From: Aldehydirespirator sp965205155
GTDB lineage: Bacteria; Actinomycetota; Acidimicrobiia; Acidimicrobiales; Aldehydirespiratoraceae
NCBI GenBank assembly: GCA_965205155.1
Contig: OZ242033.1
Span: forward strand, 2,852,001 to 2,916,000
Direction: 5' to 3'
Length of the DNA: 64,000 nucleotides
Under the pieces are notes generated by a model. The model was not told where the DNA came from, ran no database searches, and saw only the letters and a list, made by a program, of their open reading frames with translations. Of this stretch, positions 6,913 through 16,459 are shown in pieces (positions within the stretch are counted from its first letter, which is position 1; every line of letters starts with the position of its first letter). The translations under genes were made by a program, and so were the position numbers.

Positions 6913-8765
6913 GTCCGACCTCGCGGCGCTTCGATGCCTCGGCGCGGCATCCCAGCCGCGCCGGCTCCACCGGCAGGTCCCGGCCCACGCCGCCGCTGCC
7001 GCTGGTAGGCCGCGGCCGGGTGGTGACCGTGCTGGTGGTCCTGGCGCTCGCCCTGGGAGGCCTCGTCTACCGCATCGTCGACGTGCAGGCCACCCCCGAC
7101 CAGCGCGTCCTCGAGGAGGTGTCCAACCCTCTCGGCGAGATAATCGTGCCCGCGCCCCGCGGGACGGTGTTCGACCGCAACGGACGCACCATCGCCCTGT
7201 CGCTGCCGGCCGCCACCGTGGTGTCCGACCCCCGGCTGATCACCGATCCCCACAGTGCCGCCGCCGCCCTCGCCGAGGTGATGGGCATCGAGGCGGAGGC
7301 CCTGCTCGACAGCCTGCGGGGCGACGGAGCCTTCCGCTACGTGGCCCGCCAGGTCGACGCCGATGTCGGGGAACAGGTCACCGCCCTGGGTATCGACGGG
7401 ATCAGGGTCATCCCCGAGCCTCGGCGCGAGCATCCCAACGGCGAATGCTCCGCGCTGGCCGTCGTAGGGCGGGTCAACATCGACCACATGGGCATGAGCG
7501 GCATCGAGGAGAGCCACGACGAGCACCTGTCGGGTACTGCCGGCCGGGTGATGAAGGAGGTCGGCGTAGACGGCACGACCATCCCGGGGGGCCTCGAAGA
7601 AGTGACCGAGCCCATCCAGGGGCGGGACGTGACCGTGACCCTGGACCGCAACATCCAGTACCAGGCCGAGTCGATGATGCTCGAGGCTGTCGCCGACGCG
7701 GGAGCCTCCTCGGGCGTGGCCCTGGTCGCGCTCCCGGCCACCGGTGAAATCGTCGCCATGGCCAACGTGGCCAGAGGCTCCAACGGGATCGTCGACTGCA
7801 CGCGCCAAAATCTGGCGGCAACCTGGAGCTACGAACCGGGATCAGTCTTCAAACCGGTGACCGCGGCGGCCGCCCTGTCGAGCGGGATGGTGTTCGAGCA
7901 TGTGGCCATCGACGTGCCGTCGTACCTCACGATCTGGGAGCACCGCTTCGAGGACACCCCTACCCACCCGGACACGCAGTGGACTCCCACGGAGATAGTC
8001 GCCCGGTCGTCGAACATCGGCACCATCAGGATGGCGCAGATGACCGGCGAGGAGAAGCTGTACCGGACCATTCGGTCCTTCGGCTTCGGGGCCCGCACCG
8101 CCCTCGGCTTCAAGGGAGAGTCCAGAGGCATCCTGCTGCCGCTGAGCCAGTGGAGCGGACTCAGCCTCCCCAACATGGCCATCGGCCAGGGCCTGGCCGT
8201 GACCCCGCTGCAGATCCTCCAGGCCTACAACACCATCGCCAACGGCGGGGTGCGGGTGCCGCTGAAGCTGATCGTCGACGACGCCGATGCCGGCCCGGTG
8301 GAGGGGCCGGCGCCGGTGCGGGTCCTCAGCCCGGCCTTGGCCGCCACGCTGATGCGGATGCTGACGTCGGTGGTGGAGGAGGGGACCGGCGAGCGCGCCG
8401 ACGTGGAGGGCTTCTCCATGGCCGGCAAGACCGGCACGGCCTGGCAGCCCTGCGACATCGGGTACAAGTGCGTCAACGAGAGCAACGAGCTGATCGGCCG
8501 CCACCACACCGCCACCTTCGCGGGAGTCGTGAGCAACGACGACGGCCCGGCGCTGGTCGTGCTGGTGATCATCGACCAGCCCAAGGGCGAGCGCATCTCG
8601 GGGGGGCGCCTGGCCGCACCGACCGTGGGCAGGATTGCAGAGTACGCGCTGCGCCAGTTGCGGGTGCCCGCGGAGCTGAACACCACACCCGGCCAGCGCC
8701 GGCGGGCCGAACCGGCGCCGGAGCCTCTGCCGCCGGTGCCGGCCACCGATGAGGCGGACGCGTGA
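6909..8765 (+). CDS. ftsI: Peptidoglycan D,D-transpeptidase FtsI (PBP3-type)
   Basis: 618 residues. Basic cytoplasmic tail (1-36), one membrane anchor (about 37-56), a pedestal domain starting near APRGTVFDRNG, and a C-terminal transpeptidase with S312xxK (GSVFK), S367SN and K507TGT motifs, all intact. It is the septal cross-linking enzyme that acts with FtsW. The start ATG overlaps the FtsL-like stop. Its own stop overlaps a GTG that opens a 19-codon mini-ORF leading to murE. No PASTA domains are visible. Confidence 0.95.
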   Translation: MSPTSRRFDASARHPSRAGSTGRSRPTPPLPLVGRGRVVTVLVVLALALGGLVYRIVDVQATPDQRVLEEVSNPLGEIIVPAPRGTVFDRNGRTIALSLPAATVVSDPRLITDPHSAAAALAEVMGIEAEALLDSLRGDGAFRYVARQVDADVGEQVTALGIDGIRVIPEPRREHPNGECSALAVVGRVNIDHMGMSGIEESHDEHLSGTAGRVMKEVGVDGTTIPGGLEEVTEPIQGRDVTVTLDRNIQYQAESMMLEAVADAGASSGVALVALPATGEIVAMANVARGSNGIVDCTRQNLAATWSYEPGSVFKPVTAAAALSSGMVFEHVAIDVPSYLTIWEHRFEDTPTHPDTQWTPTEIVARSSNIGTIRMAQMTGEEKLYRTIRSFGFGARTALGFKGESRGILLPLSQWSGLSLPNMAIGQGLAVTPLQILQAYNTIANGGVRVPLKLIVDDADAGPVEGPAPVRVLSPALAATLMRMLTSVVEEGTGERADVEGFSMAGKTGTAWQPCDIGYKCVNESNELIGRHHTATFAGVVSNDDGPALVVLVIIDQPKGERISGGRLAAPTVGRIAEYALRQLRVPAELNTTPGQRRRAEPAPEPLPPVPATDEADA

Positions 8766-8821
8766 CCGGGCGCACGATCGGCTGGGCGACCGGGTGCACA
8801 GCCGGCGGAGCGAGGCCATGA
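8762..8821 (+). other. 19-codon mini-ORF bridging ftsI and murE
   Basis: GTG 8762 overlaps the ftsI stop and the frame ends with TGA 8819-8821, which overlaps the murE ATG (8818). The peptide begins (f)MTGR, as does MurE, and GGCGGA occurs before both start sites (8753 and 8802 region), suggesting an old duplication of the junction. Similarity outside these points is weak. A role in keeping ribosomes loaded from ftsI to murE is inference. Confidence 0.4.
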
Positions 8822-10287
8822 CGGGCCGCGGCGAGCGCGTGACCACGCTCGGCGAGTTGGCCCGGGCGCTTGGGGCCGACCTGCTCCTGCCCGGCGGGGC
8901 CCGCGGACCGGACGCCGCCCGGGCGGCCGCGGCCACCCGCGTCGTCGACGCGGAGCACGACAGCCGGCGTGTCGGGCCCGGTGCCCTGTTCGCGTGCATT
9001 CCGGGCGCGGTCAGTGACGGGCACCGGTTTGCAGCCGACGCGGTCGCGGCCGGAGCGACCGCGCTGCTGGCAGAGCACCCTGTGGTCACTACCGTCCCCT
9101 GTCTGCTCGTGAGATCGGCCCGCCGGGCAGTGGGACCCGCTGCGGCCATGGTGCACGGCCATCCAGCCAGGCGTCTCGATCTCGCCGGGGTCACCGGCAC
9201 CAACGGCAAGACGACGACGGTCCGCCTAGCCGCAGGCCTGCTACGGGCGGGCGGCCGCGAGCCGGTCGAGATCGGCACGCTGACCGGCTCGCTGACCACT
9301 CCCGAAGCCACCGATCTGCAGCGCACCCTCTCGGAGGCAGCCGGCCGTGGCGCGAGCGCCGCGGTCATCGAAGTCTCATCGCACGGCCTGGCCCAGCACC
9401 GGGTTGACGGATGCCGGTTCCGGGTGGCCGCATTCACCAATCTCGGCCACGACCACCTCGACTACCACGGCTCGATGGACGACTACTTCGAGGCCAAGGC
9501 CCGGCTGTTCACGGGCGGGCTCGCCGAGAGCGCCGTAGTGGACGTCACCGGCCCGTGGGGGCGACGTCTGGCTGAGACCGTCCTGCCGGACATGCCGCTG
9601 GTGAAGGTGGACCAGCGCGCCATCGAGCTCCTTCGCGCCGACACCCGCTCCAGCGTGTTCCGCTGGCGAGGCCAGGTTGTGACTCTGCCGTTGGCGGGGG
9701 CCTTCAACCGGGCAAACGCGGTGCTCGCGGCCGAGATCGCCCGATTGCTGGGCCAGAGCCCGGAGGCGATCGCGGCGGGGCTGGCCGATGCCGCACCGGT
9801 CGTGGGCCGATTCGAGCCCGTGCACGCCGGACAGGACTTCGCGGTAATAGTGGACTACGCCCATACCCCCGACGGCCTCGCCACGTTGCTGCAGGCTGCC
9901 CGAAGCCTGACCAACGGTCGCCTCACCGTGGTGTTCGGCGCGGGCGGTGACAGAGACCGTGGCAAGCGTCCGGAAATGGGAGCGACCGCCGAGAGACTGG
10001 CCGACCGGGTGATCGTCACCAGCGACAACCCGCGCTCCGAGGATCCGGAGAAGATCATCGACGACATCATCGAAGGCATGAGCCGGGCCCCCGACCTAAG
10101 GGAGCCCGACCGGCGCCGGGCCCTTCGCCACGCAGTGGCCACCGCCCGGCGAGGCGACATGGTGGTGATCGCAGGCAAGGGACACGAGAGCCGGCAGATC
10201 ATCGGGGACCGCATGCTGGCTTTCAACGACCGGGACGTGGTGAGCGAGGAGCTCAGGCGTTTGGGCACGAGGGAGCCCAGCCGATGA
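8818..10287 (+). CDS. murE: UDP-MurNAc-L-Ala-D-Glu:meso-diaminopimelate ligase MurE
   Basis: 489 residues from ATG 8818, with GGCGGAGCG upstream as ribosome binding site. The ATP-binding loop GVTGTNGKTTT is near residue 124, EVSSHGL and the DHLDYHG block follow, and DNPRSEDP near residue 403 is the signature of enzymes that add meso-diaminopimelate rather than lysine. The enzyme makes the UDP-MurNAc-tripeptide. In-frame start codons exist upstream inside ftsI, but 8818 gives the normal N-terminus. The next gene is mraY, not murF, which usually lies between them. Stop and mraY start overlap by ATGA. Confidence 0.95.
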   Translation: MTGRGERVTTLGELARALGADLLLPGGARGPDAARAAAATRVVDAEHDSRRVGPGALFACIPGAVSDGHRFAADAVAAGATALLAEHPVVTTVPCLLVRSARRAVGPAAAMVHGHPARRLDLAGVTGTNGKTTTVRLAAGLLRAGGREPVEIGTLTGSLTTPEATDLQRTLSEAAGRGASAAVIEVSSHGLAQHRVDGCRFRVAAFTNLGHDHLDYHGSMDDYFEAKARLFTGGLAESAVVDVTGPWGRRLAETVLPDMPLVKVDQRAIELLRADTRSSVFRWRGQVVTLPLAGAFNRANAVLAAEIARLLGQSPEAIAAGLADAAPVVGRFEPVHAGQDFAVIVDYAHTPDGLATLLQAARSLTNGRLTVVFGAGGDRDRGKRPEMGATAERLADRVIVTSDNPRSEDPEKIIDDIIEGMSRAPDLREPDRRRALRHAVATARRGDMVVIAGKGHESRQIIGDRMLAFNDRDVVSEELRRLGTREPSR

Positions 10288-11336
10288 TCCGGCTACTGAT
10301 CGCAGGGTGCATCGCGATGCTCGTGTCGTTGTCGGGCTGCTGGCTGCTGATTCGCATCCTGGTGCACTACGGAATCGGCCAGCCCATACGGGACGACGGT
10401 CCCTCCGAGCATCGGCTCAAGTCGGGCACACCGACGATGGGCGGGATCGCCGTCGTGTTCGCAGCCACCGCCGGCTACGTGGTCAGCGACGTGTTCGGCG
10501 GCATCTACACCCGGACCGGCATCATCGTGATGCTCACCATCATCGCCGGAAGCGTCGTCGGCCTGCTCGACGACTGGATCAAGGTCGTCGCCGCCCGCAA
10601 CCTGGGACTCAACAAGAAGACCAAGATCGTCGGGCTGCTCATCGTCGGGATCGGCTTCGCATGGGCCATGACCGAGTTCACGTCCGCCCACACCACCCTC
10701 TCGTTCACCCGCTTCGACAGTCCCGGCCTCGAGTTGGGAAGGCTGGGCTGGTCGGTATGGGCCGTCCTGCTCATCATCGCCACCACCAATGCGGTGAACC
10801 TGACCGACGGGCTCGACGGGCTGGCCGCGGGAGCCAGCGGAGTCGGCTACGGCGCGTTCATGATCATCGGCTTCTGGCAGTTCGACCACTACGACTCGTA
10901 CCAGGTGGCCCACGCCCTCGATCTGGCCGTGGTGAGCGCGGCCATGGTGGGCGCGATCATCGGGTTCCTGTGGTGGAACGCCGCGCCGGCCCGCATCTTC
11001 ATGGGCGATACCGGCTCGCTGGCGCTGGGCAGCGGCCTGGCCGCCCTGGCCCTGGCTACCAACACACAGCTGCTGCTTCCCATCATCGGCGGTCTGTTCG
11101 TCATCGAGACCCTCTCGGTGATACTGCAGATCGTCTCGTTCAGGGGATTCGGCCGGCGCCTGTTCCGCATGGCCCCCCTGCACCATCACTTCGAGCTGCG
11201 AGGCTGGCCCGAGACCACAGTCATCGTGCGCCTGTGGATCCTGTCGGGCTTGTGCACCGGCCTCGGGCTCGGGCTGTTCTACGGCGACGCGGTCAACACC
11301 GGCATAGTCGACTCGATCTCGAGGCTCACTCCATGA
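10284..11336 (+). CDS. mraY: Phospho-N-acetylmuramoyl-pentapeptide-transferase MraY
   Basis: 350 residues, predominantly hydrophobic with about ten membrane segments. Family motifs are present: KSGTPTMGG near residue 48, LDDW near 93, NLTDGLDGLAAG near 170, FMGDTGSLALG near 237 and PLHHHFE near 296. It transfers phospho-MurNAc-pentapeptide to undecaprenyl phosphate to make lipid I at the inner face of the membrane. It is coupled to murE and murD by ATGA overlaps. Its substrate is made by MurF, whose gene is not in this window. Confidence 0.96.
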   Translation: MIRLLIAGCIAMLVSLSGCWLLIRILVHYGIGQPIRDDGPSEHRLKSGTPTMGGIAVVFAATAGYVVSDVFGGIYTRTGIIVMLTIIAGSVVGLLDDWIKVVAARNLGLNKKTKIVGLLIVGIGFAWAMTEFTSAHTTLSFTRFDSPGLELGRLGWSVWAVLLIIATTNAVNLTDGLDGLAAGASGVGYGAFMIIGFWQFDHYDSYQVAHALDLAVVSAAMVGAIIGFLWWNAAPARIFMGDTGSLALGSGLAALALATNTQLLLPIIGGLFVIETLSVILQIVSFRGFGRRLFRMAPLHHHFELRGWPETTVIVRLWILSGLCTGLGLGLFYGDAVNTGIVDSISRLTP

Positions 11337-12712
11337 GACCGGATCGAGCCCGCGACCCGTTCGAAGTGCCCCCGTCGCTGCTTCTGGCCGGATTCGGCGC
11401 AGCCAACCAGGCTGTCGCCGGGGCTCTGATGGCGAGAGGCCACGACCTCATCGTGTTCGACGATCGCCACGACCCGGCGGTGGTGGCGGCTGCGGCGACC
11501 CTCGGCCTGGAACTGGAGACCGCCCCCGGTCCCGGCCGGCTCGACCAGCTGGTCCGCTCGGCCGAAGCGATCGTCCCCACGCCCGGGCTGCCCGAGCATC
11601 ATCCGGTCCTGGCCGCAGCAGCCGCCCACGGCGTACCGACTGCCAGCGAGTTCGACCTGGCCGGTGCCTGGGACTCGCGGCCGATAGCGGCCGTCACCGG
11701 AACCAGCGGAAAGACCACCGTCACCGAAATGATGGTGGCCGCGCTCGAGTCTTCGGGTGTGGCCGCGGTAGCCGCCGGCAACAACGACCTGCCCCTGGTG
11801 AGCGCGATCGAGCGGAGCGACGTGGAGGTGTTCGTGGTCGAGGCCTCATCCTTCCGTCTCAGCCACAGCCGCGGCTTCGAGGCCGACGCTGCCTGCTGGC
11901 TCAACTTCGCCCCTGACCACCTCGACGTGCATCGCGACCTCGCCTCGTACGAAGCAGCCAAGGCCCGGCTGTGGCAATGGCTGCCTCCAGGAGCGACCGC
12001 GATCGCGAACCGGCGGGACCCCACGGTCATGAGCCATCTTCGAGACGACCGGGCCGCGTGGACCTTCTCCGACGAGGGTCGGGCCGACTGGTACCGCGAC
12101 GGCAATGTTCTGACCGGACCGGATGGACCGATGGTCGAGGTTCAGGAGTTGCGCCGGGCGATGCCCCATGACATCGCCAACGCGCTCGCGGCGGCAGCCA
12201 CCGCCGCGGTGGTGGGGGCCACTGCCGGGGGGATAGGCGACGCGCTGCGCAACTGCCGACCCGGAGCCCACCGGGTCCAGCGGGTCGCCACCATCGACGG
12301 AGTGACGTACTTCGACGACTCGAAGGCCACGACTCCCCACGCCACCGTCGCAGCACTGCGCTCCTTCGATGAGGTTGTGCTGATCGCCGGCGGTCGCAAC
12401 AAGGGCCTCGACCTTCAGAGGCTGCGCGACGCGATCGACAGGGTGAGCTGCGTGGTGGCTCTCGGCGAGGCTGCGGCCGAGGTGGCCGATGTCTTTGCCG
12501 CCGAGAGGCCGGTCCTGATGGCGGGCGACATGGCCGAGGCCGTGGATCTCGCCGCGACCGCGGCCGAGCCGGGTACAGCCGTGCTCCTGTCGCCCGCCTG
12601 CGCCTCCTTCGACTGCTACTCCGGCTATGCGGCCCGCGGCGAGGACTTCATCCGCGTGGTGGAGGACCGGGCCCGGCGGCAGGACCCGTCCCAGGAGACG
12701 GTGTCGCGATGA
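11333..12712 (+). CDS. murD: UDP-N-acetylmuramoylalanine-D-glutamate ligase MurD
   Basis: 459 residues from ATG 11333, which overlaps the mraY stop. An N-terminal Rossmann-like domain (LLAGFGAANQAVAGAL near 15-30) binds the UDP-sugar; the ATP loop AVTGTSGKTTVTEMM is near residue 120, SSFRL near 166 and NFAPDHLDVH near 182, with the C-terminal domain holding DDSKATTPHAT. It adds D-glutamate to UDP-MurNAc-L-Ala. The frame is open upstream into mraY, but that part has no MurD similarity. Confidence 0.93.
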   Translation: MRPDRARDPFEVPPSLLLAGFGAANQAVAGALMARGHDLIVFDDRHDPAVVAAAATLGLELETAPGPGRLDQLVRSAEAIVPTPGLPEHHPVLAAAAAHGVPTASEFDLAGAWDSRPIAAVTGTSGKTTVTEMMVAALESSGVAAVAAGNNDLPLVSAIERSDVEVFVVEASSFRLSHSRGFEADAACWLNFAPDHLDVHRDLASYEAAKARLWQWLPPGATAIANRRDPTVMSHLRDDRAAWTFSDEGRADWYRDGNVLTGPDGPMVEVQELRRAMPHDIANALAAAATAAVVGATAGGIGDALRNCRPGAHRVQRVATIDGVTYFDDSKATTPHATVAALRSFDEVVLIAGGRNKGLDLQRLRDAIDRVSCVVALGEAAAEVADVFAAERPVLMAGDMAEAVDLAATAAEPGTAVLLSPACASFDCYSGYAARGEDFIRVVEDRARRQDPSQETVSR

Positions 12713-13911
12713 TCCTGACCGAGCGCACCCGATCCCGCCAGCGGGCGCTCGTCGAGGCCCGATCCCGCCACGCGACCGCCAGAGTTCCGCCCGACGGCCG
12801 CGGCCCCCGACCCCCGATAGGCAGGCGCACCGGATTGTTCCTCGCTCTGTTCCTGTCGGTTATCGCCCTGGTGCTGCTGGGCTTGGTGATGGCCTTGTCG
12901 GCCACGGCCGCTCCAAGCCTGTCGGGGACCGACTCGGCCTGGTCCCTGTTCAAGAGTCAGGCCATGTGGCTGGGCGTGGGCGTGGTCGCTCTGCTGGTGC
13001 TCCTGCGCGTCGACTACCACCATTGGAAGCGGCTCGCGCCCGTGGGCCTCGTCGTGGCGCTCGTGCTGCTGGTGCTCACCGCCGTTCCCAGCGTCGGCCT
13101 GAGCGCCAACGGCGCCCGTCGCTGGCTCGGAGTGGGATCCATCGTGTTCCAGCCCTCGGAGCTGGCCAAGATCGCCTTCGTGGTCTTCGTGGCCGACCTC
13201 CTGTCCCGGCCCGACCGGCACATGGAGGACACCCGCTCGACTCTCCAGCCCGTCCTGATGCTGACCGGCGGGGTGACCGCGTTGCTGATGTTGCAGCCCC
13301 ACCTGGGCACAACCCTCGTGATCGCCGGTGTAGCCCTGACGATGCTGTACTTCGCCGGGGCCCGACTCAGCCACCTGGTGGTTGCAGCGGTGGTCGGTGC
13401 GGGGACAACGGCCATGATGGTGGCCTACTCGCCCTGGCGCAGGGACCGGATGCTCGGCTTCCTCGACCCTTGGGAGGACCCCTTCGGCAACGGCTACCAG
13501 ACCCTGAAGTCACTGCACGCCATGGCCTCCGGCGGTGTCGGCGGGCTGGGACTCGGCGCCGGACGGGCCAAGTGGGGCTTCCTTCCCTATGCGCACACCG
13601 ATTTCATCTTCGCCGTCATCGGCGAGGAACTCGGGATGATGGGCTCGCTGTTCGTCGTGGTCCTGTACGTGGGGATAGCCGCGGCCGGGCTCGGCGTGGC
13701 GCTCCGGGCTCCGGACCGGTTCGGAATGCTGCTGGCGGTGGGGATCACATCGTGGATAATCCTGCAGGCCGCACTCAACATGGGGGCAGTCCTCGCCATC
13801 TTCCCGGTGGTGGGGATCACCCTGCCCCTGCTCTCCTTCGGCGGAACATCCCTGGTGGCGACGCTGGCCGCGATGGGGGTCCTGCTCAACGTGGCGAGAC
13901 AGATCCGATGA
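12709..13911 (+). CDS. ftsW: Septal peptidoglycan polymerase FtsW (SEDS family)
   Basis: 400 residues with a basic cytoplasmic N-terminus and about ten membrane segments. SEDS motifs are visible: NGARRWLGVGSIVFQPSELAK near 125-145, QPHLGTTLV near 195, GYQTLKSLHAMASGG near 260 and HTDFIFAVIGEELG near 290. It polymerises lipid II glycan strands together with FtsI. It lies between murD and murG, overlapping both by ATGA. The N-terminal tail is longer and more basic than in enteric FtsW, as in other actinobacteria. Confidence 0.95.
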   Translation: MILTERTRSRQRALVEARSRHATARVPPDGRGPRPPIGRRTGLFLALFLSVIALVLLGLVMALSATAAPSLSGTDSAWSLFKSQAMWLGVGVVALLVLLRVDYHHWKRLAPVGLVVALVLLVLTAVPSVGLSANGARRWLGVGSIVFQPSELAKIAFVVFVADLLSRPDRHMEDTRSTLQPVLMLTGGVTALLMLQPHLGTTLVIAGVALTMLYFAGARLSHLVVAAVVGAGTTAMMVAYSPWRRDRMLGFLDPWEDPFGNGYQTLKSLHAMASGGVGGLGLGAGRAKWGFLPYAHTDFIFAVIGEELGMMGSLFVVVLYVGIAAAGLGVALRAPDRFGMLLAVGITSWIILQAALNMGAVLAIFPVVGITLPLLSFGGTSLVATLAAMGVLLNVARQIR

Positions 13912-15062
13912 GCCGAACCTGGGCCCTCATTGCCGGGGGCGGCACTGCGGGTCACGTGCTGCCCGGCATCAGCATCGGCCGGGAGATCATCCGCCGGGGC
14001 GCCCCGAGCCAGGCCGTCCACTTCGTCGGCAGCGGGCGCGGCGTCGAGACGCGGCTGGTCGTCGAGGCTGGATTCACCCTCACTTCGCTGCCCGGACGGG
14101 GCCTGCAACGCAGGCTCGCCCCCTCCAGCGTGGCCGCCAATGTGATCGCGGCCGCCGAGCTCGCCCGGGCCTTCGTCCAGGCGCTGTTCGTGCTTCAGCG
14201 CCACCGGCCGGCCGTCGTGGTAGGGCTGGGCGGTTACGCCTCGGCGGCCTGTGGAGTGGCCGCGGCCCTGTTGCGGGTGCCTCTGGTGATCACGGAGCAG
14301 AACGCGGTGCCCGGCCTGGCCAACCGGCTCATGAGCCCGCTCGCCGCCGGAGCCGCCACCGCCTTCGAGTCCACGGACCTGCGGGGTGCCACCTGGACGG
14401 GCAACCCCGTGCGGAGCGAAGTGATTGCAGTGGACCGCTCGGCGGACGGGCCGGCGGCCCGGGCCGCGCTGGGCGTCGGCGACGGCCGCCGGATGGTGGC
14501 CGTGTTCGGAGGCTCGCTCGGGGCCCGCAGCATCAACAATGCAGTCAGCGGGGCCTTGGGCCTCTGGAGAGATCGGCGCGATCTCCATATACGACACATC
14601 GCGGGGCACCGCGACTACGAGGACCTGTCTCGGCGCGTGTCCACGGACTCGGAGCGCGCTCTCTCCTACGACCTGGTCGCCTATGAGGACGACATGGCCG
14701 CGGTGTACGCCGCGGCCGACCTGGTGGTCGGCCGGGCCGGTGCCACCACCGTGGCCGAGCTGGCCGCGGCGGGAGTGCCGGCCGTGCTGGTGCCGCTTCC
14801 GGGCGCTCCCGGCGACCACCAGACCGCCAACGCCCAGCGGCTGGAGGCCGCAGGCGGTGCGGTGCGCGTCAGCGACGGCGACCTCGACCCGGCCCGGCTG
14901 GTGACCGAGGTGGACGCCCTGCTGGAGGACTCGGACCGCCTCGACTCGATGGCCGGCGCGGCCCGATCGCTGGCCAGGCCCGACGCGGCACGGGCCGTGG
15001 TGGACCTGATTGAGAGCTGCGCGAGGCATCCATGCCCTGACCGCTCGGAGGCCGAAGGATGA
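13908..15062 (+). CDS. murG: UDP-GlcNAc-undecaprenyl-pyrophosphoryl-MurNAc-pentapeptide transferase MurG
   Basis: 384 residues of GT-B fold. GGGTAGHVLPGISIG near residues 10-24 is the acceptor-side glycine loop, TEQNAVPGLANRLMS follows near 126, GGSLGAR near 198 and GRAGATTVAEL near 278 is the UDP-GlcNAc site. It makes lipid II. The start overlaps the ftsW stop. The last dozen codons include GGAGGCCGAAGGATGAG, a box-like stretch that also supplies the murC start and a GAAGG ribosome binding site. Confidence 0.95.
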   Translation: MSRTWALIAGGGTAGHVLPGISIGREIIRRGAPSQAVHFVGSGRGVETRLVVEAGFTLTSLPGRGLQRRLAPSSVAANVIAAAELARAFVQALFVLQRHRPAVVVGLGGYASAACGVAAALLRVPLVITEQNAVPGLANRLMSPLAAGAATAFESTDLRGATWTGNPVRSEVIAVDRSADGPAARAALGVGDGRRMVAVFGGSLGARSINNAVSGALGLWRDRRDLHIRHIAGHRDYEDLSRRVSTDSERALSYDLVAYEDDMAAVYAAADLVVGRAGATTVAELAAAGVPAVLVPLPGAPGDHQTANAQRLEAAGGAVRVSDGDLDPARLVTEVDALLEDSDRLDSMAGAARSLARPDAARAVVDLIESCARHPCPDRSEAEG

Positions 15063-16459
15063 GTCCCGTCGACCTCTCCGCCCCCACCTCCATCCATGTG
15101 ATCGGCGCAGGCGGCGCCGGGATGTGCGCCATTGCGTCCGTGCTCCGGTCCATGGGCCACCGGGTGACGGGATCCGACCTGCGCGACGGTCCGGTCGTGG
15201 CCCGGCTGAGGGCCGAGGGAGTGCCGGTCGCCATCGGCCACGATCCGGCCAACCTGGGCGACGCCGCGCTGGTCGCCATCTCGTCGGCCATCCGCGACAG
15301 CAACCCCGAGGTACGCGCGGCGCGGGAGTCCGGCGTGCCGGTAGTCAGGCGCAGTGAGATCCTGCCCGCCATCGCATCGAGCCGCAGGACCATCGCGGTG
15401 GCGGGCACGCACGGCAAGACCACGACCAGTTCCATGCTGGCGCTGATGCTGGTGGAGGCCGGACTCGACCCCTCGTTCATCATCGGCGGCGATGTCAACG
15501 AGATCGGCACCGGTGCGATGTGGGACACCGGCGAATGGTTCGTGGTGGAGGCCGACGAGAACGACCACACCTTCCTGTCCCTCGACCCGGAAGTGGCCGT
15601 GGTGACCAGCGTCGAATCCGACCACCTCGAGAACTACCAGGACTCGCCGGCCGCCCTGGCCGAGGCCTTCGAACAGTTCCTGGCCTCGTCCCGCCACCGG
15701 ATCGTGTGCGCCGACGACCGGGGCGCGGCCCGGCTGGGCGAAGCCCTCGGCGCGACCACCTACGGCACCGGCCCCGGCGCCGACTTCCGCATGGTGGACG
15801 TCTCGCTGAATATGCCCACCTCCGAATTCGAGCTGTGGAGCGGCGACCAGCGTCTGGGAGTCGTGATGCTGCCGATCCCCGGCCTCCACAACGCCCTCAA
15901 TGCGACCGCCGCGATCGTGGCCGCCGTCACGGCCGGGGCGTCCTTCGCCGACTCGGTCCGGGCGCTGGCCCGTTTCGGCGGCGTGGCCCGGCGCTTCGAG
16001 TTCCGCGGTGACGTGGCCGGCATCACCTTCGTGGACGACTATGCCCATCTGCCCAGCGAGGTCGAGGCCGCGCTCGCCGCGGCCAGAACCGGGAACTGGA
16101 ACAGGGTGGTGTGCGTCTTCCAGCCCCACCGGTACAGCCGCGTCGCCTCCGTCGGCTCAGACTTCGCGCATTCCTTCGCGGGCGCGGATCACCTCGTGCT
16201 GACCGGGATCTACCCGTCGGGTGAGGCGCCCCGACCGGGCGTCACCTCGAAGATCGTCCTCGACGCAGTCCTCGACGCGCATCCATGGTCCTCGGTGACC
16301 TGGCTTCCACGGCTCGACGAGGTTGCCGACTGGCTGGAGGCCCGGCTGCGCCGCGGCGATCTGTGCCTGACGCTGGGAGCCGGCGACCTGACCTCCACAC
16401 CCGACGTAGTGATCGAGCGCCTAGAGGCCGAGCGAATGAGGGGCGATCCATGCAGTTAG
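15059..16459 (+). CDS. murC: UDP-N-acetylmuramate-L-alanine ligase MurC
   Basis: 466 residues. HVIGAGGAGMCAIASVL near residues 12-28 is the UDP-sugar domain, VAGTHGKTTTSSML near 114-127 the ATP loop, EADENDHTF near 162 the metal and Mg region, and DDYAHLPSEV near 325 the C-terminal domain. It adds the first L-Ala. The start overlaps the murG stop by ATGA. Its last codons (16423-16459) contain the 13-nt box of repeat copy 2, so the C-terminal residues (RLEAERMRGDPCS) may have been added or changed by that element. Confidence 0.95.
   Translation: MSPVDLSAPTSIHVIGAGGAGMCAIASVLRSMGHRVTGSDLRDGPVVARLRAEGVPVAIGHDPANLGDAALVAISSAIRDSNPEVRAARESGVPVVRRSEILPAIASSRRTIAVAGTHGKTTTSSMLALMLVEAGLDPSFIIGGDVNEIGTGAMWDTGEWFVVEADENDHTFLSLDPEVAVVTSVESDHLENYQDSPAALAEAFEQFLASSRHRIVCADDRGAARLGEALGATTYGTGPGADFRMVDVSLNMPTSEFELWSGDQRLGVVMLPIPGLHNALNATAAIVAAVTAGASFADSVRALARFGGVARRFEFRGDVAGITFVDDYAHLPSEVEAALAAARTGNWNRVVCVFQPHRYSRVASVGSDFAHSFAGADHLVLTGIYPSGEAPRPGVTSKIVLDAVLDAHPWSSVTWLPRLDEVADWLEARLRRGDLCLTLGAGDLTSTPDVVIERLEAERMRGDPCS

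Noticed and set aside
16285..16449. Upstream part of a 105-codon ORF overlapping murC
   Set aside because: This portion is an out-of-frame shadow of murC; only the part from ATG 16450 in the murC-murB gap was kept as a possible mini-ORF.
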